Assembly: GCA_903821415.1 (NCBI GenBank)
Contig: CAIJLF010000088.1
Span: forward strand, 1-16,626
DNA: 16,626 nt
Direction of reading: 5' to 3'
From: an uncultured bacterium
GTDB taxonomy: Bacteria; Patescibacteriota; Minisyncoccia; Phycocordibacterales; UBA9973
Under the pieces are notes generated by a model. The model was given only the letters and a program-made list of their open reading frames with translations. It made no database searches and was not told the DNA's origin. Position 1 is the stretch's first letter; each line of letters starts with the position of its first letter. Below, piece after piece: positions 14,201 through 16,626 of this stretch. The position numbers and the translations under genes are program-made.

Positions 14201-15027
14201 CTGTATATGTAAGTGATGATTGTGTCTATCCAAATAATTCTTGTACGGCTCCACTTACTAAAACAGTTACAGTTCCATGTGATGTAAACGCAAACGGTGA
14301 CGCAGCGACATCTGGAGTAGTAACTAGAATTCAAACAAAGAGTGCTTATCCTGCTTGTGCTTTCCCATCAACTGTGGATACTACAAATTCTAATTACGTA
14401 AGTGATACATGTGTATATCCAACAGGGGGAGGAGGAAATGGCGGTGGAACAGATGGCAGTAACACTTGTACAAATGGAGCGACAAATTATCCAGATTGTA
14501 CAGTAGGACCTGGTAATACTTGTCTCTTTGGGGGCACTTATCCTAACTGCTTACCAAATACAACACCAGTAAATGGACACTGGACTCAATGGTCTCCGCT
14601 CCCTCATGATTGTTACGAATCTGTTCAAATAAGTAATTATATTAAAGCTACGAATGGAGGTGTAGATGATCCAGCGGGTCTAATTAATCCAAAGAAAACG
14701 AGGAATTATACTTATGATCAATGTCCTGTAACTACCTTAGGGGTAAAATTTGATGGAAAGACTATCAATGACGGGACAGTGATACCTTACAATTCAAAAG
14801 TTTTAGTAGATTGGTCAGCACTAAATGCTACAGGTGGATGTTCTTGTACTTACTCTGATAGTATAAAACCAGAAACTTCTTGTGGGTCAGTTGGTCCTAT
14901 TAAAAGCTCAGCTTTGAAGAGAGATACGACCTATACTGTCGTATGTAAAGGGGATTACAATCTTACCAGTCTTGAGTCATTCAAGGTATTAGTAGGGAAA
15001 ATAAATACGAATTATTTAGAAAATTAA
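11227..15027 (+). CDS. Large secreted multidomain repeat protein, adhesin-like
   Basis: The 1266-residue protein begins with a signal peptide (1-27, ending NQVAAA). Beta modules follow: Ig-like (about 30-125); InlB-type repeats at 126-195, 197-270, 367-434 and 871-941, three with the hallmark GGWSGTGC / FVGWTGNADC; fibronectin type III-like domains at 270-366 and 780-870 (ATSYQVFRDG, YTVKAINSAG); Ig-like repeats at 435-518, 519-601, 602-689 and 690-779 (DSCTASNFWSGS, YVITCSK). The last two Ig-like units are near-identical. Two Cys-containing repeats (942-1004, 1005-1074) contain DVNANGDAATSG. A Gly-rich linker and a C-terminal Cys-rich part with GHWTQWSPLPHDC end the protein. No LPXTG motif or C-terminal membrane helix is seen, so how it attaches is unclear. 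Paired Cys in most modules suggest disulfides. Adhesion or cell contact is inferred from architecture only. Confidence 0.87.
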   Translation: MKFIKIFLFTVLAIFSIGFFSNQVAAASGSGSVTVTVVNPPTATLTADATTVPYNTGTTLHGTSTGNVVSCTVSWPGGSNTQGASLDVSTGNLTTSTTYSLVCDGGSIAGSSNTSTITINVSAQPKYTLTITTAGTGGGTVTPTSGTTYNSGTSVPLGATANGTSTFGGWSGTGCTTGTVTMDADKSCTATFTASVVNYTVTGTSNAGGTITPPTQSVTSGSKTTLNVNPSSGYSATASGCGGSLSGTTYTTGPITANCTVTATFTATLLPPDPVTGLTVVTSVSPKSCGNDWLAISFNSSARATSYQVFRDGVAVSSSLYNGTDLSFSDTKLVLGQSYTYTVKAINSAGFATSGPVTGTVAGVCPVTLSITTAGTGSGTVTGAGSYTAGTVVSMTATANGTSTFAGWSGTGCTTGTVTMDADKSCIATFTTVGSISVLLSASSTSVYLPTSSTTLSWLTTGTPDSCTASNAWSGSKALSGSELRSGMTAGTYNYVITCSKTGTADATANVSVVVYPDPPVVTLSATPTTGTSPLTSTLSWTVSGGATSCTASNGWSGSKTITGGSQSISGISSSTTYILVCANAGGNSNIASVTVNPTVPVGAISVAISASPTSITLPTSSTTLTWTTGGSPDSCTASNFWSGSKSASGGSEVRSGMTAGTYNYVITCSKAGTTDATANVSVVVNPAVVGAITVAITAAPTSMTLPTSSTTLTWTTGGSPDSCTASNFWSGTKTASGGSEVRSGMTAGTYKYVITCSKAGTTDATANVSVVVNPVTIVIPPTPTGLTATASICGNDLLNIAWNASTGATSYQVYRDGGATAVYNGSATLFSDTGLVLGSTHTYKVKATNSAGSSALSVSASGTVAPVCKFALTITKAGTGTGTVTPTSGTTYNSGAVVVLNATPNATSTFVGWTGNADCTDASVTMDAAKSCIATFTFKTIVCSAPLTQTVKVACDVNANGDAATSGQVTRKQTKTAPSCTFGTPVDSTNSVYVSDDCVYPNNSCTAPLTKTVTVPCDVNANGDAATSGVVTRIQTKSAYPACAFPSTVDTTNSNYVSDTCVYPTGGGGNGGGTDGSNTCTNGATNYPDCTVGPGNTCLFGGTYPNCLPNTTPVNGHWTQWSPLPHDCYESVQISNYIKATNGGVDDPAGLINPKKTRNYTYDQCPVTTLGVKFDGKTINDGTVIPYNSKVLVDWSALNATGGCSCTYSDSIKPETSCGSVGPIKSSALKRDTTYTVVCKGDYNLTSLESFKVLVGKINTNYLEN
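11701..11805 (+). repeat. 105-bp direct repeat, first copy (second at 12415-12519)
   Basis: The DNA for the second half of InlB-type repeat 1 recurs 714 bp later with about 7 mismatches in 105. This is much closer than the flanking parts of the same domains, suggesting recent duplication or gene conversion. Confidence 0.8.
13033..13560 (+). repeat. 264-bp tandem duplication encoding Ig-like repeats
   Basis: Two head-to-tail units of 264 bp (88 codons), 13033-13296 and 13297-13560, are highly similar in DNA as well as protein. A more diverged relative is at 12529-12780. The unit keeps the reading frame, so copy number can change without breaking the gene. Confidence 0.85.
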
Positions 15028-15049
15028 TAATTATAATTTAAAAGATATT

Positions 15050-15077
15050 AAAATACCACCTTATAGGGTGGTATTTT
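15050..15077 (+). terminator. Terminator after the large adhesin
   Basis: An 11-bp stem, AAAATACCACC pairing with GGTGGTATTTT, loop TTATAG, with the T's in the closing arm. Confidence 0.85.
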
Positions 15078-15108
15078 GGTTATTACTTAGCAATTTTATA
15101 TTCTCATA

Positions 15109-15117
15109 TGGTATAAT
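15109..15117 (+). promoter_or_regulatory. Extended -10 promoter of the last gene
   Basis: TGGTATAAT, identical to the extended -10 of the large adhesin. The -35 is weak (TTAGCA at 15087 with a 19-bp spacer). The predicted start is near 15124, 24 bp before the ATG. Confidence 0.62.
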
Positions 15118-15147
15118 ATTTGTATTAATCGCTAATATATTCAATTT

Positions 15148-16626
15148 ATGAAAAAATTATCAAAACTTTTTATTTTAACTATTTTCTTATCATCGTTCGT
15201 AGGAGCTAATGTTTCTGCTGCTACAACAACAGTAAAATCTGTCCCAAGTAAAAATATAGTTCTAGCTAGCGTAGATATTCGAGATGCTAAAATTGTTTCT
15301 CAAAAAGGTAACACTTTTAACATATCTTTCTCTCTTTCAAACGGATCAGGCTTACAAGCAGGAGTGAAGTACAGTGTAAGACTTATCAAAGAAATTAACT
15401 CTAACCAATTGGTTCTAGATGAAAAAGTCTATGATGAATCTTTAACTTTAAATCCTGATACTATAACCAAAAAAGATATTGTTTATGTAGCCCCATCTTC
15501 TATTGGAGGCTCTTATATTTTAATGCTTACAAGTAATAATACGAGCGGTTTTACATTTGGTATGTCTAATTTAGGAAAAGTAAATTTAACTGCCACTTCT
15601 AAGGGGATTCAAATACTTCCTGAAACTTGTACAACACAGATAGCAGGTATAAAAGCAGCTAAGACATACAGTTTATCTCAGGGTATTAATATTAAGCCGG
15701 AAGAAAGTATCAGTCTTACTTGTACAGCATTGAATTCTTCTAATTCTGTTATTACTGTCACTCCATCTTATGTATCTCGAACTGGTTCATCTTTTGGAGA
15801 TGTTATTTCTTTGACTGGAGGTGATACAAGCCATATCTCTTTTAAGGGTGGAGAGAAAAAATCTTTCACTGTAGTTTTACCTCAAGCAAAAAACCCAGGT
15901 ATCTATAATGAGAATTTAACTCTGGTTAATAATGGTACTGTTTCTAATTCAGTTAGTATTGATTATATAGTGACAGGAGCTATGGCTACTATAAGTAATG
16001 CTTCCTTAGATAAAGATTTTTATAGTAAGGGTGAGATAGCTGTAATTTCAGCATTTTATAGAAACCAAGGAGAAGCTTCTTTAACTTCTAATATCAAAAT
16101 AGTAGATGGTAAGGGTAATGCTTGTGCTGCTCCTTTATCTCAAATATTAATTAATCCAGTTCCTCCAAAAATAGATTCAAATATTGCTATAACTTCTTCT
16201 TGTATAGACCCTATTGTTAAAGTTTCTTTAACTGATGAGAAAGGTGTTACTCTTGATCAAAAAGAATTCAAAGTTAAAACTACTTCAAATGCTTCATCTC
16301 AATCATCTGGTTCAAATTCAAGCATGGGTTACATAATACTTATTCTTGTTATAGTTATAATTCTTTATGTATATATTAAAAGAAAGAATACTCCTCCTGC
16401 AACTCCAGTAGATGGTAGTAATACTTCATCTAGTAGTATTCCTATGAATATCATTTTCCCATTCTTCCTTTTTATTGCATTGTTTGGATTAATGCCAGAG
16501 AGTGTAGTACATGCTTCGAATTTTACTTCTAGTGATGGTAATGTATTCCTCTCTCTTTCGACAAATAAAACACCTTACAATGCTGGAGAGTCTGTTACAG
16601 TGAATGGAGCCTTTAATCTTAATGAG
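15148..16626 (+). CDS. Exported membrane protein with two extracellular parts (runs off the right edge)
   Basis: The family is not recognised. The frame is open from the ATG at 15148 to the window end, 493 codons, with no stop. Residues 1-25 are a signal peptide (LFILTIFLSSFVGANVSAA). Residues 26-385 look like beta-sandwich extracellular domains rich in Ser, Thr and Asn, with sparse Cys. A membrane helix at about 393-412 (MGYIILILVIVIILYVYI) is followed by KRK. A second hydrophobic stretch at 431-449 (IPMNIIFPFFLFIALFGLM) leads to ESVVHA and SNFTSS, which looks like a second signal-peptidase site. Another domain then begins (NKTPYNAGESVTVNGAF), resembling Ig/macroglobulin-type beta modules. 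So the chain crosses the membrane out-in-out. It has its own promoter and follows the adhesin's terminator. A surface or cell-contact role fits the context but is not shown. Confidence 0.82.
   Translation, partial: MKKLSKLFILTIFLSSFVGANVSAATTTVKSVPSKNIVLASVDIRDAKIVSQKGNTFNISFSLSNGSGLQAGVKYSVRLIKEINSNQLVLDEKVYDESLTLNPDTITKKDIVYVAPSSIGGSYILMLTSNNTSGFTFGMSNLGKVNLTATSKGIQILPETCTTQIAGIKAAKTYSLSQGINIKPEESISLTCTALNSSNSVITVTPSYVSRTGSSFGDVISLTGGDTSHISFKGGEKKSFTVVLPQAKNPGIYNENLTLVNNGTVSNSVSIDYIVTGAMATISNASLDKDFYSKGEIAVISAFYRNQGEASLTSNIKIVDGKGNACAAPLSQILINPVPPKIDSNIAITSSCIDPIVKVSLTDEKGVTLDQKEFKVKTTSNASSQSSGSNSSMGYIILILVIVIILYVYIKRKNTPPATPVDGSNTSSSSIPMNIIFPFFLFIALFGLMPESVVHASNFTSSDGNVFLSLSTNKTPYNAGESVTVNGAFNLNE

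Noticed and set aside
14569..14640. Thrombospondin type 1 domain suggested by GHWTQWS
   Set aside because: The WxxW-like motif is present, but the family's Arg layers and Cys spacing could not be found, so only the motif is noted.

Overview
The window is AT-rich DNA that most resembles a member of the Candidate Phyla Radiation (Patescibacteria, Parcubacteria-like). This is inferred from gene content and gene style, not from a search. The clues are a compact set of housekeeping genes with small or unrecognised genes between them, a trigger factor without its isomerase domain, a PaaX/Cas2-like winged-helix protein, and a run of secreted adhesin-like proteins. No tRNA, rRNA, CRISPR array or transposase gene was seen.

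The left and middle part (1-8792) is mainly a minus-strand housekeeping block. Reading leftwards from 8792 it holds nusA, hppA (proton-pumping pyrophosphatase), an unknown five-helix membrane protein, a PaaX/Cas2-like regulator, tig (trigger factor), clpP, and the start of rny (RNase Y, cut by the window edge). Together these cover transcription elongation, ion pumping, protein folding, protein turnover and RNA decay. Two plus-strand inserts interrupt the block: a three-gene island at 1527-2534 between tig and clpP, and a 105-residue helical protein at 5039-5356. The latter's promoter has nine G's between its -35 and -10 boxes.

The right part (9070-16626) is a plus-strand surface region of four separately transcribed genes. 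They encode a lipoprotein with an InlB-type repeat and a lipocalin-like domain, a secreted protein carrying a Hint (intein/hedgehog) autoprocessing domain and a Cys-rich tail, a 1266-residue repeat adhesin, and a secreted/membrane protein that runs off the window. Each gene has a recognisable promoter, and the first three each have a hairpin terminator, so this is a cluster of single-gene units rather than an operon.

The non-coding DNA carries several unexplained structures. Two related perfect palindromes flank the PaaX/Cas2-like gene. Degenerate 7-bp tandem repeats (CTAGNNN) lie just upstream of clpP and nusA, with a weaker copy near hppA. An 18-bp inverted repeat surrounds a GC-rich core between nusA and hppA. 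A strong hairpin sits at the predicted 5' end of the nusA leader. Three minus-strand genes have -10 boxes placed so that transcription should start on the A of the ATG, which predicts leaderless mRNAs.
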